The translations under genes and the position numbers were made by a program. Of a DNA stretch of 64,000 bases, positions 18,483 through 27,581 are shown piece by piece. Source of the DNA: Reddybacter sp041277045 (GTDB lineage: Bacteria > Pseudomonadota > Gammaproteobacteria > Pseudomonadales > Porticoccaceae); contig JBGFSY010000002.1 in the NCBI GenBank assembly GCA_041277045.1, positions 768,350 through 832,349 of the forward strand, written 5' to 3'. The notes below the pieces were generated by a model. The model ran no database searches and was not told the origin of the DNA. It saw only the letters and a list, made by a program, of their open reading frames with translations. The stretch's first letter is position 1, and every line of letters starts with the position of its first letter.

Positions 18483-19236
18483 ATGGATCTCAAAAACCAA
18501 ATCGTCGCCATTACCGGCGGCGCATCGGGGCTTGGCGCGGGGGCTGCTCACATACTCAGTGAAGTGGGCTGTCATACTCCGCAATGAAAGCCTGCCTCAG
18601 GAAACCGCAAAAACTCTTGGCGCAACGGCCATCACCAATGACGTCGCCAATGAAGACAGCATCATTAGCGCCTTCGAAAAAATACAGACTGAACTCGGCC
18701 CGGTACGCGTATTACTCAATGCCGCTGGTGTCGACGTCATCGCCAAGACTGCCAGCCGCAAGGGTATTCACAGCCTCGACGACTTCCAGCACATGCTCAA
18801 CGTCAACCTTACCGGCACCTTTAGCTGTGCCCGTGTTGCCGCCAAGTAAATGATCGACGCCGACCCACTCGACGATGACGGTGAACGCGGCGTTATCATC
18901 AACGTTGCCTCCATTGCCGGTTATGAATCCCCTGCCGGGCAAGTCGCCTATGGCGCCTCAAAAACAGGGGTTATTGGCATGACCTTGCCAATGGCTCGGG
19001 ATCTGGCAAAATATGGCATCCGCGTAATGGCCATCGCCCCCGGGGCTTTTGAAACACCCTTGACCAAAACCGTGCCCGAAGAGCTGTGGAACGAAATCAT
19101 CAAGGAAACCCCCTTCCCGAAACGTCTCGGCCAACCCGATGAATTCGCTGCCTTGGTGTGGGATATATGCTGCAATAAAATGCTCAACGGCGAAGTCATT
19201 CGTCTCGATGCAAGCCTGAGAATGTTTAATCAATAA
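18483..19236 (+). pseudogene. Broken SDR (frameshift plus in-frame stop)
   Basis: The reading frame opens at ATG 18483 with a normal SDR N-terminus (IVAITGGASGLGAGAAH), then shifts by one base between about 18545 and 18575 and would stop at 18585. In the next frame the protein resumes (ETAKTLGATAITNDVANED, VRVLLNAAGVD), reaches VAAK, and meets TAA at 18847. The following codon continues the same protein (MIDADPLDDDGERGVI, NVASIAGYESPAGQVAYGAS, DEFAALVWDICC). So one frameshift and one nonsense codon interrupt an otherwise complete type-II hydroxyacyl-CoA dehydrogenase-like SDR of about 250 aa. The rest is well preserved, so the inactivation looks recent, or could be sequence error. Confidence 0.8.
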
Positions 19237-19339
19237 ATACATCTACTGATGGATTTATGACCCAGAGCACCATGAGCTTTTACCTAGAGATAAAAGCCAA
19301 ATTTACTAAAAATTTTATTAACCGACAGAGGAAAAGAAA

Positions 19340-20419
19340 ATGGACGTAGGACTATCTTTAATATTTCAGGGCGTAGACCCCGACATGACAGACCACGAGG
19401 TCTACACCAACGACCTGCGCATGGGTGACCTGGCCAGCGAATTGGGCTTTCAATCTATTTGGGGCGTCGAGCACCACTTTACCGACTACACCATGTGCCC
19501 CGACGTTACGCAGTATCTTTCTTACTGGGCCGGCCGCAACCCCGACCTGGGCCTCGGCTCCATGGTTATCGTTCTACCCTGGCACGATCCCATGCGCGTC
19601 GCCGAAGAAATCTCCATGCTCGACAACATGTCCAATGGCCGTATGATTCTAGGCATTGGCCGTGGCCTGGGTCGCGTCGAATTTGAAGGCTTTGGCAAGG
19701 ATATGAATGCCAGCCGTGAAACCTTCACCGAAAGCGCGACGATGATCCTCGACGGTCTCGAAAGTGGCTTCTGTGAAGCCGATGGCAAGCATGTTAAGCA
19801 ACAGCGCCGCGAAATTCGCCCCCGCCCCTATAAGTCATTTAAGGGCCGCACCTATGCCGCCGCTGTATCCCCCGAGTCATCGAGAATTATGGCCGAGCTG
19901 GGTGTTGGTATTTTGATTATTCCGCAAAAGCCCTGGGAACATGTGGAAAAAGAATTGAATGACTACCGCACCATTTATCGTGAAGTGAACGGCGAAGAAG
20001 CCCCCGCCCCTATTCTCGGCGGCTGGACTTATTGTGATGAGAGCGCCGACCGCGCCGAAGAAATGGCCTATAAATATATCGGCGGTTACTATCGCTCGGT
20101 GATCGAACACTACGAAATGGCCAGCGACCACCTGAAAACCACCAAGGGCTATGAAACCTACGGTGCCATGGTCGACCATATCAACAAAAATATGGAAGAC
20201 ACCATCCGCTTCTTTATGAGCATTCAAATCTACGGCACACCCAAGCAATGCCTGGAACGCATTCAGGACTTCACCGCCCGTACCGGTTCCGGTGCCTACA
20301 ACGGTGTCTTCAGCTACGGCGGCATGCCCTATGCCGACGTTGAGAAAAGCCTGCGCTTATTTGCCAAAGATGTGTTGCCCGAGCTGCGTAAAATGCCCGG
20401 CGAGCCTCTTTTAAGATAG
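19340..20419 (+). CDS. LLM-class (luciferase-like) flavin-dependent oxidoreductase
   Basis: A 359-aa TIM-barrel protein of the bacterial luciferase-like monooxygenase family. Typical blocks are LASELGFQSIWGVEHHFTDY, the YWAGRNPDLGLGSMVIVLPW strand, RVAEEISMLDNMSNGRMILG and GIGRGLGRVEFEGFG. Members use FMNH2 or F420. It has good GAGG spacing (ACAGAGGAAAAGAAA before ATG) and its own downstream terminator. In this setting an oxygenase or flavin-linked step in breakdown of a hydrophobic compound is plausible; the substrate is unknown. No flavin reductase is seen beside it. Confidence 0.9.
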   Translation: MDVGLSLIFQGVDPDMTDHEVYTNDLRMGDLASELGFQSIWGVEHHFTDYTMCPDVTQYLSYWAGRNPDLGLGSMVIVLPWHDPMRVAEEISMLDNMSNGRMILGIGRGLGRVEFEGFGKDMNASRETFTESATMILDGLESGFCEADGKHVKQQRREIRPRPYKSFKGRTYAAAVSPESSRIMAELGVGILIIPQKPWEHVEKELNDYRTIYREVNGEEAPAPILGGWTYCDESADRAEEMAYKYIGGYYRSVIEHYEMASDHLKTTKGYETYGAMVDHINKNMEDTIRFFMSIQIYGTPKQCLERIQDFTARTGSGAYNGVFSYGGMPYADVEKSLRLFAKDVLPELRKMPGEPLLR

Positions 20420-20436
20420 GGTTTAAGTAAGCAACT

Positions 20437-20470
20437 AAAAGGGATGCGCTGTTAGGGGCATCCCTTTTTT
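20437..20470 (+). terminator. Rho-independent terminator after the LLM oxidoreductase
   Basis: AAAAGGGATGC pairs with GCATCCCTTTT across a short loop and is followed by T residues, 18 bp after the stop codon. Confidence 0.85.
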
Positions 20471-20519
20471 ACTGATTAGACAACGATTAATCATCAGCCA
20501 TTACAGCCATAGAGATACC

Positions 20520-21398
20520 TTAGTTTTCATTGAGCCCATATTTCCCTCTGCTCAACAAAACCTCCTTCCAGAAGCTTTCTCTCTGAATAATATACTGCTC
20601 GCTATCACGTAAGGATGCCTGCTCTAATAGGCTGAATTGAAAATTATCGCGGGCATAATCTTCCCCGATTTTTTTACTTGCAAGTAGTTTTTTTAGTAGC
20701 TTATTGCCACCATGGCCTCCAGAGGCAAAGTAATTCCCCCACCTGGACCAAATACCTTGATCACCATATGCCGAGCCTACATAACGCATGCCCGTTCTTA
20801 CATCAGTAATTAAGTACACACCCTGGCAATGAGTCAACGCTGTCTGCCAATCAGGCTTGGAATCCTGTCAAAGTTTTTCTAGAATCGTATAGTTATGATT
20901 AATATTAGCGTAACCCGAGAAATCTTCGCCGGCATAGGTTTCCAGCAATATTTCTGAAACCCGCATGTTATCTAACATGCTTTCTGTCTTTCTACCCTTC
21001 GCCCTTGCATCTTTAATCCAATGTATTACGAGCCTGCCAATCATAGAGGCACCTTGCTCGGCGAGACCAACCTTATAAATCACACCATCTTTTCCTGTTC
21101 TTCTTTTACCTTTTCGATGAGATAAAACCTCAAAAACACCACCGAATAACCAGCAATCAGGCTGCATTGGAATTTCAATCATTGAGAAGACATACCCTTT
21201 ATTTCAACAGTGATTGCTATGAAAGTTTCCATCCCAGTCATTTTGCCATTCGTCAAAACTTCTTGTAAACACATCAATCGGCCTGTAATTCGAGGACTTT
21301 TGAGCAACGTGTATTTTCACATCACTCCAATCAAATGAGGGAAACAATATATCTATTGGTATTATGTTGGCATCCAATGCAATATCCTTTATGTACAA
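20520..21398 (-). pseudogene. GIY-YIG nuclease-like gene with two in-frame TGA codons
   Basis: One frame on the minus strand carries a continuous protein from about 21398 (TTG) to 20520, interrupted only by TGA at about 21204 and TGA at about 20868. The first piece ends DWDGNFHSNHC, the middle runs from MIEIPMQPDCWLFGG to NHNYTILEKL, and the last carries GVYLITDVRTGMRYVGSAYG, a GIY-YIG catalytic start (GVY...YVG), with GIWSRWGNYF after it. The whole would be about 290 aa. TGG to TGA at the first site and CGA to TGA at the second would each be single changes. Decay is the simplest reading; both stops being TGA is noted separately. Lower GC than neighbours hints at acquisition. Confidence 0.7.
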
Positions 21399-21532
21399 TT
21401 CTTATGGCTTAATCTTGTAAAGTGAGACTTATAGGCGCAAAAGACCTTAAAGGAATGTGTGTGCCAAAGTGACATAAGATCATACACTTAATTTATAAAT
21501 TAAAATCTGATCGAAAAAAGGCCGTGAACTAT

Positions 21533-22372
21533 ATGAGTAAAGATAGCCCGTCGCAGCTCTTTCCAACCATCTACATCCCCCACGGTGGCGGTCCCTGCTT
21601 TTTTATGGACTGGACGATGGGGCCTGCAGATACCTGGCACAAAATGGAACACTGGCTGCGTGAACTGGCTGACTCTATTGGTGCAAGACCTCGACAAATC
21701 GTGGTTTGTTCGGCTCACTGGGAGGGCGAGAACATACAGATTAATTCAAGCTCAAAGCCAGCACTAATTTATGATTACCACGGCTTCCCCCCTCACACCT
21801 ACCAGCTTGAATATCCCGTACCGGGGTCGCCTCTACTTGCCGAGGAGATCCAAAACTTACTCAATAACGCCGGTATTGAAGCCGATTTGGACACCGATCA
21901 CGGGCTCGATCACGGGGTATTTATTCCCTTTAAATTAATTTATCCCGAGGCCGATATTCCGGTTGTACAACTTTCTCTACGCAGTGATCTCGACCCCGCT
22001 CACCATATTGCCGTCGGTCGCGCACTATCGCCGCTGCGCGAGCAAGGCACATTAATTGTCGGTAGCGGCATGAGTTATCACAATATGCAGGCGCTGATGA
22101 CACCCGGCAACGACAAACCTGATGCTCTGCAATTCGATCATTGGTTAAGAAGTGCTTGCGCAAATACGGCCGGTGAACGAGAGCAACAGCTTTGTAATTG
22201 GCAGAACGCACCCGCCGCTCGTGAGGCACACCCGAGAGAAGAGCATCTATTACCCCTAATGGTCGCCGCCGGTGCGGCTGGGGATGATGCCGGTGTCGCC
22301 ATCTATCGGGACCAGGTCCTGGGTGCGCAGGTATCGGCGATACAGTTTGGGAAATCCTTACCGAGCCATTAA
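21533..22372 (+). CDS. LigB/DODA-type extradiol ring-cleavage dioxygenase family protein
   Basis: About 279 aa from ATG 21533; a GTG at 21524 would add three residues but sits too close to the AAAAAAGG ribosome site. The class III extradiol (LigB) fold is shown by PTIYIPHGGGPCFFMDW (metal His), VVCSAHWEGENIQ (second His region), DHGLDHGVFIPFKLIYP and GTLIVGSGMSYHNMQ. These match 4,5-DOPA dioxygenase extradiol-like enzymes, which bind Fe(II) or Zn and open catechol rings. It may belong functionally with the nearby catabolic genes (inference). Its stop overlaps the stop of the convergent TgpA-like gene by 3 bp. Confidence 0.88.
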   Translation: MSKDSPSQLFPTIYIPHGGGPCFFMDWTMGPADTWHKMEHWLRELADSIGARPRQIVVCSAHWEGENIQINSSSKPALIYDYHGFPPHTYQLEYPVPGSPLLAEEIQNLLNNAGIEADLDTDHGLDHGVFIPFKLIYPEADIPVVQLSLRSDLDPAHHIAVGRALSPLREQGTLIVGSGMSYHNMQALMTPGNDKPDALQFDHWLRSACANTAGEREQQLCNWQNAPAAREAHPREEHLLPLMVAAGAAGDDAGVAIYRDQVLGAQVSAIQFGKSLPSH

Positions 22373-24399
22373 GCCCTTTTTGGCAGATCTTTACCTGAGG
22401 GTTTAAATACTTTTAGTGCCGCTTTAAATAAAAGAACCTCAGACTCTTGTTCGCCCGCATAACGCGCACTTTCATAGAGTCCCGTTAAATGCTGAACCGG
22501 ACTGGAAAGGCTCGGGGCTTGCAAACTAATACGCTGGGCATAGTCACGGGCACCCTCTCCCGCTTGTCGCGGCAAACCCATTTTTTCTAAACGCGCGCAA
22601 TACTGTAGAAATAGACGGTCGAGCTGATCCCGTGTATTTTTTTCCCGACTTAAATACAGCATGATGAAGATGGGCAAGAGCGCAATAGCGCCGGCCAACA
22701 ATAAAAACACAGCGATGCGCTGCGGATTAATAGACCCTAACAAGCCCATGAGGAAATCGTTCTGCATATTCTCATAGCCCAGCACCCACTTGGCCCAGGC
22801 GTAGTCCAGGGAATCCAGCTTTAAACGCAGTGTATTGAGCCATTGGATATGTCGCATGCGCTCCAGGGCGAAGGGTGACTCCGATAAAAAATCGTCCTGT
22901 TCGCTGAACAAATCGGCGAAACTCATTTCAATGCGCTCGGGCGCTACGGCCGCCGTGGGATCAACCCGCAACCAACCATGGCCCTCTAGCCACACCTCTG
23001 CCCAGGCATGGGCATCGTATTGATGGACTAATAAATAGTTTTCAGTGGGGTGGCGCTCCCCGCCCTGATAACCCACCACCACGCGAGCAGGCACCCCAGC
23101 GGCACGCATAAAAAATACAAAGCTACTGGCATAAAATTCACAAAAACCCTTTTTTGTACCCCAGAGAAATTCATCCACCGTGTGTTTACCCAGTGCCGGA
23201 GGGCTTAAGGTATAAATAAACTCCTGATTAAATAGCCCGAGTAAGCGATTAATCAGTGCCGCTGTATCGGGTGTTTGCTCACGCCACTGCTTGGAAATTT
23301 CAATAGTTTTTGGGTTGTAGCCAGCGGGCAGTGCCAACTCTAATTTATGGCGCCAGCCGGCCAGGCTTTCCGGTTCAAGTTGGTTATCGAGCCACGATTT
23401 AACCGAGTACTGTAACTTGGCGTTCACGGGGCTCTTGTTAACCAGACGAAAATCCCGACTCAGGGCAACGGTGGGTGACTGCGCAAGCGGTGTCGACAGC
23501 GCAAACAACCAGGGGCTTTTCGTTGCTTCCAGTGTGACACGATAGGAAAGCGACTCGCCACGGCGCTTAATCACCCTGTCCCATGCCTCTAATTTCTGGC
23601 TAGACCATTGTAGAAATTGACCATCGTTATAACCCCAGGGGGCTTGCTGATCCCAACGCCGGCCATCAAAACCGGAGAACACCAGGCCACGCCAATACAA
23701 CTGGCTTTGCATGGGTATCGGCCCATCAAATTCCACCCGAAAAGCAATTTTGCCACTGCGCCCCAGCTTGGTCATATCACCCGGCGACATGCTGTCACTG
23801 ACACCAGTGGTACCACTGTTTTGTTGCGGCACAGCCCATAGTGAGCCAATGCGCGGCATAACAATAAACATCACCAGCATTAGCGGTATCGCCTGCAGGA
23901 TCATCGCTAGGCCTGTGCGCAAGGCCGATACTGGACGACTGTTCTCTACACCAGCGTGCATAGCCACCAACGCCGCTGTCACCGGTAGCAAGGCCGCTAG
24001 CACCAGCAAACTGGAGACGATGCTGGTTGAAAACAAGCTTTGTAAAATAATGATCAAATAGGAAAGATAAAGCAGTACCAGCGCATCGCGCTTGTGGTGA
24101 ATCTCCAACAACTTCAACACGTAGCCCGTAAATAACAGGGCAACCATGGGTTCCAGTCCGCTCATGCGTCCGTAGTGTAGAAATAGGCCACCCGTACAGG
24201 CACCGGCTAAACTCCATTTGAGTAGACGACCTGGCTGGCGCCAACGCTCACGATAGAGCTGGATTTGCCACAGGGCGGCGAAAATGCCCGACAGCGCAAC
24301 CCAGGGCGGAAGGTGCTCTAAATGCAGACCAATGCTGATGACGACACTAACCAGTAGCCAGAACAGGCAGTCTCTAGGGATTTGCCAAAGCGGCCTCAT
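22369..24399 (-). CDS. TgpA-like membrane transglutaminase (DUF3488/transglutaminase/DUF4129)
   Basis: A 676-aa protein with several N-terminal membrane helices (about 10-190). A transglutaminase-like domain follows, with a complete Cys-His-Asp triad: C420 in KKGFCEFYASS, H464 in YDAHAWAEVW and D480 in LRVDPTAA. A further helix lies near 565-590, and the cytoplasmic C-terminus is DUF4129-like. This matches TgpA of Pseudomonas aeruginosa, an essential periplasmic-facing enzyme. It is the last gene of the MoxR / DUF58 / TgpA operon and overlaps the DUF58 gene by 4 bp. Confidence 0.9.
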   Translation of the reverse strand: MRPLWQIPRDCLFWLLVSVVISIGLHLEHLPPWVALSGIFAALWQIQLYRERWRQPGRLLKWSLAGACTGGLFLHYGRMSGLEPMVALLFTGYVLKLLEIHHKRDALVLLYLSYLIIILQSLFSTSIVSSLLVLAALLPVTAALVAMHAGVENSRPVSALRTGLAMILQAIPLMLVMFIVMPRIGSLWAVPQQNSGTTGVSDSMSPGDMTKLGRSGKIAFRVEFDGPIPMQSQLYWRGLVFSGFDGRRWDQQAPWGYNDGQFLQWSSQKLEAWDRVIKRRGESLSYRVTLEATKSPWLFALSTPLAQSPTVALSRDFRLVNKSPVNAKLQYSVKSWLDNQLEPESLAGWRHKLELALPAGYNPKTIEISKQWREQTPDTAALINRLLGLFNQEFIYTLSPPALGKHTVDEFLWGTKKGFCEFYASSFVFFMRAAGVPARVVVGYQGGERHPTENYLLVHQYDAHAWAEVWLEGHGWLRVDPTAAVAPERIEMSFADLFSEQDDFLSESPFALERMRHIQWLNTLRLKLDSLDYAWAKWVLGYENMQNDFLMGLLGSINPQRIAVFLLLAGAIALLPIFIMLYLSREKNTRDQLDRLFLQYCARLEKMGLPRQAGEGARDYAQRISLQAPSLSSPVQHLTGLYESARYAGEQESEVLLFKAALKVFKPSGKDLPKRA

Positions 24400-25394
24400 A
24401 CTTGCTCGCCTGTTGCTGATGACAGCTCAAACAATGCCAGCTCACGCAACACGGCATCGCGGTGTGGGCGGCCGGTGCTCGGCGCCAATTCAAGACCCAG
24501 CAGGCGCAGGCCATAGGGCTGAGGGCTTTCACTAAAACGCAAGGCCCAGGCGCAGAGCCGCGACAAGCGGGCTTCAGCATCCATACCGGGTAATGCCTCC
24601 CAGTCGAGCCAAAGTTCATCGTCGATGGCATCGGCGTAGTGCTTGGTTTGCAGGCCCTGCTCCCGTGCATATTGCTTCCAGGCGATATGGCGTAGGGATT
24701 CACCGAGCCGATATTTTTCCAGGCCGACAAAGTCTTCGCTGCCACTGTTATGGGCGATGTAGTTCTGGGGTGGCGTTTTATCCCCCTGCCCAGCGGCGAG
24801 TTGAGACGGCAATGGGGCATCAATAGCTTTGGGGTAAACCAAAGCCGTCGAGTCAAACTGCAGGTAGGTCCAAACTTTTAGCAGACCGAGAGGATAAACA
24901 CTTTTAACCGTAATACGCTGAGCCTGAAACCAACCCCGTTTTTTTACTGGAATAGACAGATAAACCGCCTTTATTTCACTGCCCATTAGCGACACGAATG
25001 TAGGCTCAACACCGGGGTATGAGATCTCAATATTGTAACGATGACGCTTGCCGCCCTGGCTCAATAAATATTCAAACTCAGCCGTTTGCCCAGCAAAGCC
25101 CGGTGTCGCTTTGCCCCCTTCAATGTTCAGGCCCGATAAATTTAAAAAGGTGTGGAAAACTCCAACAATAAATAGTGAGGCCAGTAAAAAGGTAAAGGCA
25201 AAAATAAGATTGTTTTCAAAGTTAGTGGCAATTAACCAAAGTAAAAGCAGCAAACCGAAAAAAACAAAGCCGGCACGAGTGGGAAAAATAAACAGTTTAC
25301 GATTGTCGAGCCTAATTTTTTTAACCGGGGGCAGACGCCGGAATATCCACTGCTGGTAGCGTTGCTTAACTACTTGCCGCAACCGTTTAATCAT
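24396..25394 (-). CDS. DUF58 domain protein
   Basis: A 332-aa protein with two N-terminal hydrophobic segments (about 38-57 and 63-83) followed by a soluble domain. The DUF58 signature is seen as DFVGLEKYRLGESLRHIAWK at about residues 218-237. DUF58 proteins have a vWA-like fold and work with MoxR ATPases. The gene lies 6 bp after the moxR-like gene and overlaps the TgpA-like gene, the standard three-gene arrangement. Exact role unknown; probably an assembly or chaperone module acting on an envelope protein. Confidence 0.87.
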   Translation of the reverse strand: MIKRLRQVVKQRYQQWIFRRLPPVKKIRLDNRKLFIFPTRAGFVFFGLLLLLWLIATNFENNLIFAFTFLLASLFIVGVFHTFLNLSGLNIEGGKATPGFAGQTAEFEYLLSQGGKRHRYNIEISYPGVEPTFVSLMGSEIKAVYLSIPVKKRGWFQAQRITVKSVYPLGLLKVWTYLQFDSTALVYPKAIDAPLPSQLAAGQGDKTPPQNYIAHNSGSEDFVGLEKYRLGESLRHIAWKQYAREQGLQTKHYADAIDDELWLDWEALPGMDAEARLSRLCAWALRFSESPQPYGLRLLGLELAPSTGRPHRDAVLRELALFELSSATGEQV

Positions 25395-25400
25395 GCGGGG

Positions 25401-26324
25401 CTAGATGATATCGACCGCATTCAGGGTCTGTTGAATAAAATTTTCGGCCCTATGTTGACTGCCACTGACCGGCAAACGGTGGGCGCAAACAGGAGCAAAA
25501 ACAGCCTGAATGTCTTCGGGTATCACATAGTCGCGACCAGCCATCAGCGCCCAGGCACGGGCACTTTTTAATACAGCCATGCCACCACGGGGTGAAATCC
25601 CGTATTCAATATCCGCGCTATTGCGAGTGAACTGCAGCAGGCGCTGTAAATAATCGACCAAACTAGCGGAGACATTAACCCCGTTAACGGCAACCTGAAT
25701 CGCCTCTAACTGAGCAGCAGTAATGCTCCGATTTAAATCGGCCAGCTTTAAACGCGGATCAGCACAGGAGAGTAACTGTCGCTCAGCCTCCGGGTCGGGA
25801 TAACCCAGGCGCAGACGCATTAAAAAGCGGTCTAGCTGCGATTCCGGTAGCGGGAAAGTACCCGATTGGGAAAGTGGGTTTTGTGTGGCGATAACATAAA
25901 AAGGTTTTGGCAATTGGCGGGTTTCACCTTCAACACTGACCTGCCCTTCCGCCATCGCCTCAAGCAACGCGCTTTGTGTTTTGGGTGTGGTGCGATTAAT
26001 TTCGTCAGCCAGCACTAGCTGATTAAATAAGGGGCCGGGGTGGAATTCAAAGGCCGCTTTATTTCTGTCGTAAACCGAAACGCCGATAATATCAGCGGGC
26101 AGTAAATCGCTGGTGAATTGCACGCGGGTGTAGCTCAGACCGATCGCGGCGGCGAGTGCCTGGGCCAATGTGGTTTTACCCATGCCCGGTAGATCTTCGA
26201 TCAACAAATGCCCACCGGCATAGAGACAAGCCAGCGCCAAACGTACCGAATGTTGCTTGCCAACCAGCACGCTTTCAACGCGCTCAACAATGGCTTCGGT
26301 AATTTGTTGGCTTTGTTTAGTCAC
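25401..26324 (-). CDS. MoxR-family AAA+ ATPase
   Basis: A 307-aa AAA+ ATPase. Walker A is LPGMGKTT (45-52), Walker B and sensor lie in LVLADEINRTTPKTQSALLE, and VIATQNPLSQSGTFPLPESQ is the MoxR-typical sensor-1/arginine-finger region. The C-terminal lid contains ISPRGGMAVLKSARAWALM. MoxR ATPases remodel or activate client proteins, often with a vWA or DUF58 partner, which is the next gene. First gene of the operon, 49 bp downstream of the metZ stop and on the same strand. Confidence 0.93.
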   Translation of the reverse strand: MTKQSQQITEAIVERVESVLVGKQHSVRLALACLYAGGHLLIEDLPGMGKTTLAQALAAAIGLSYTRVQFTSDLLPADIIGVSVYDRNKAAFEFHPGPLFNQLVLADEINRTTPKTQSALLEAMAEGQVSVEGETRQLPKPFYVIATQNPLSQSGTFPLPESQLDRFLMRLRLGYPDPEAERQLLSCADPRLKLADLNRSITAAQLEAIQVAVNGVNVSASLVDYLQRLLQFTRNSADIEYGISPRGGMAVLKSARAWALMAGRDYVIPEDIQAVFAPVCAHRLPVSGSQHRAENFIQQTLNAVDII

Positions 26325-26372
26325 ATCCGCTTACTCAAATCGCTTTATTAAAATCAGTTGTCCAGAGCCCTC

Positions 26373-27581
26373 TTAAATAAGCGCCAGTCCCCGCTGCAAA
26401 TCAGCTTTAATATCTTCAATCGCCTCGAGACCAACAGCAACGCGAATCAAGTTTTCAGTAATACCCGATGCCGCTTTATCTTCAGCACAGAGTCGACCGT
26501 GAGTGGTTGTTGCCGGATGAACGATGGTGGTCTTTGCATCGCCAAGATTGGCCGTTAGGGAAAGAATGCGTGTGCTGTCGATCACTTGCCAAGCTTGCTC
26601 ACGTCCACCAAGCACACGGAAAGACAATACGCCGCCAAAGCCGCTTTGTTGCTGCGCCGCTAATTCATGCCCCGGGTGATTTTCCAGCCCGGTGTAAAAC
26701 ACCTTCTCAACTGCGGGCTGCTCATCAAGCCAGTGCGCCAGTTTCATGGCACTGGCACTGTGGGCCTCCATACGCAGGCGCAAAGTCTCGAGCCCCTTGA
26801 GGAAAACCCAGGCATTAAAGGGGCTCATGGTTGGCCCGGCGGAACGCACAAAACCCAGTACTTCGTCCATTAATTCACTGCGCCCTAAAACAACGCCGCC
26901 CATGCACCGGCCCTGGCCGTCGAGGTATTTGGTGGCTGAGTGAATAACAATATCGGCACCCAGTTCCAATGGCCGTTGCAAGGCCGGGGTGCAAAAACAA
27001 TTATCGACGACCAGCAGTACATCGTGGCGTTTTGCCAGTGCTGACAAGGCCGCGAGATCACCCACTTCACACAGTGGATTGGAGGGGGTCTCGAGAAACA
27101 GTAACTTTGTTTCGGGGCGTATGGCGGCTTCCCAGGCGGCAATATCCGTCAGGGGAACTACGCTGGTATCAACACCGAACTTACCGAGAAACTTATTTAA
27201 CAGTACGGTGGTGGTACCAAACACGCTGCGCGAACAAACAATATGGTCGCCGCTTTTCAGCAAAGCCAAACAGGTACTAAGAATGGCCGCCATACCCGAT
27301 GATGTCGCCACCGCCTGCTCGGCACCTTCGAGAGCAGCAATGCGATCTTCAAAAGTACGCACCGTGGGATTGGTGTAACGCGAGTAAACATTGCCCGGCT
27401 GCTCGCCACTAAAACGTGCCGCTGCCTCTGCTGCATTGGCGAAGACATAGCTTGATGTGGTGTAAATGACTTCGCTGTGTTCACCCTCCATGGAACGTCG
27501 CTGCCCTGCCCTGACGGCCAGTGTGTCGAGCATGGCACCTGTCAGTGGGTCGTCTAAACACTCATCTGTAAATTCATTCAT
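26373..27581 (-). CDS. metZ: O-succinylhomoserine sulfhydrylase
   Basis: A 402-aa PLP enzyme of the Cys/Met metabolism family; it makes homocysteine from O-succinylhomoserine and sulfide in methionine synthesis. The PLP lysine is K218 in IHSATKYLDGQGR. The phosphate-binding YSRYTNPTVRTFE and SSGMAAILS segments and FLETPSNPLCEVGD are present. The length and the direct abutment to purF (no spacer between purF stop and metZ start) match Pseudomonas metZ, which separates it from other family members. MetB or a generic gamma-synthase is the alternative. Confidence 0.92.
   Translation of the reverse strand: MNEFTDECLDDPLTGAMLDTLAVRAGQRRSMEGEHSEVIYTTSSYVFANAAEAAARFSGEQPGNVYSRYTNPTVRTFEDRIAALEGAEQAVATSSGMAAILSTCLALLKSGDHIVCSRSVFGTTTVLLNKFLGKFGVDTSVVPLTDIAAWEAAIRPETKLLFLETPSNPLCEVGDLAALSALAKRHDVLLVVDNCFCTPALQRPLELGADIVIHSATKYLDGQGRCMGGVVLGRSELMDEVLGFVRSAGPTMSPFNAWVFLKGLETLRLRMEAHSASAMKLAHWLDEQPAVEKVFYTGLENHPGHELAAQQQSGFGGVLSFRVLGGREQAWQVIDSTRILSLTANLGDAKTTIVHPATTTHGRLCAEDKAASGITENLIRVAVGLEAIEDIKADLQRGLALI

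Noticed and set aside
20520..21398. Selenocysteine recoding of the two TGA codons
   Set aside because: No SECIS-like hairpin seen just after either TGA, and GIY-YIG nucleases are not known selenoproteins.
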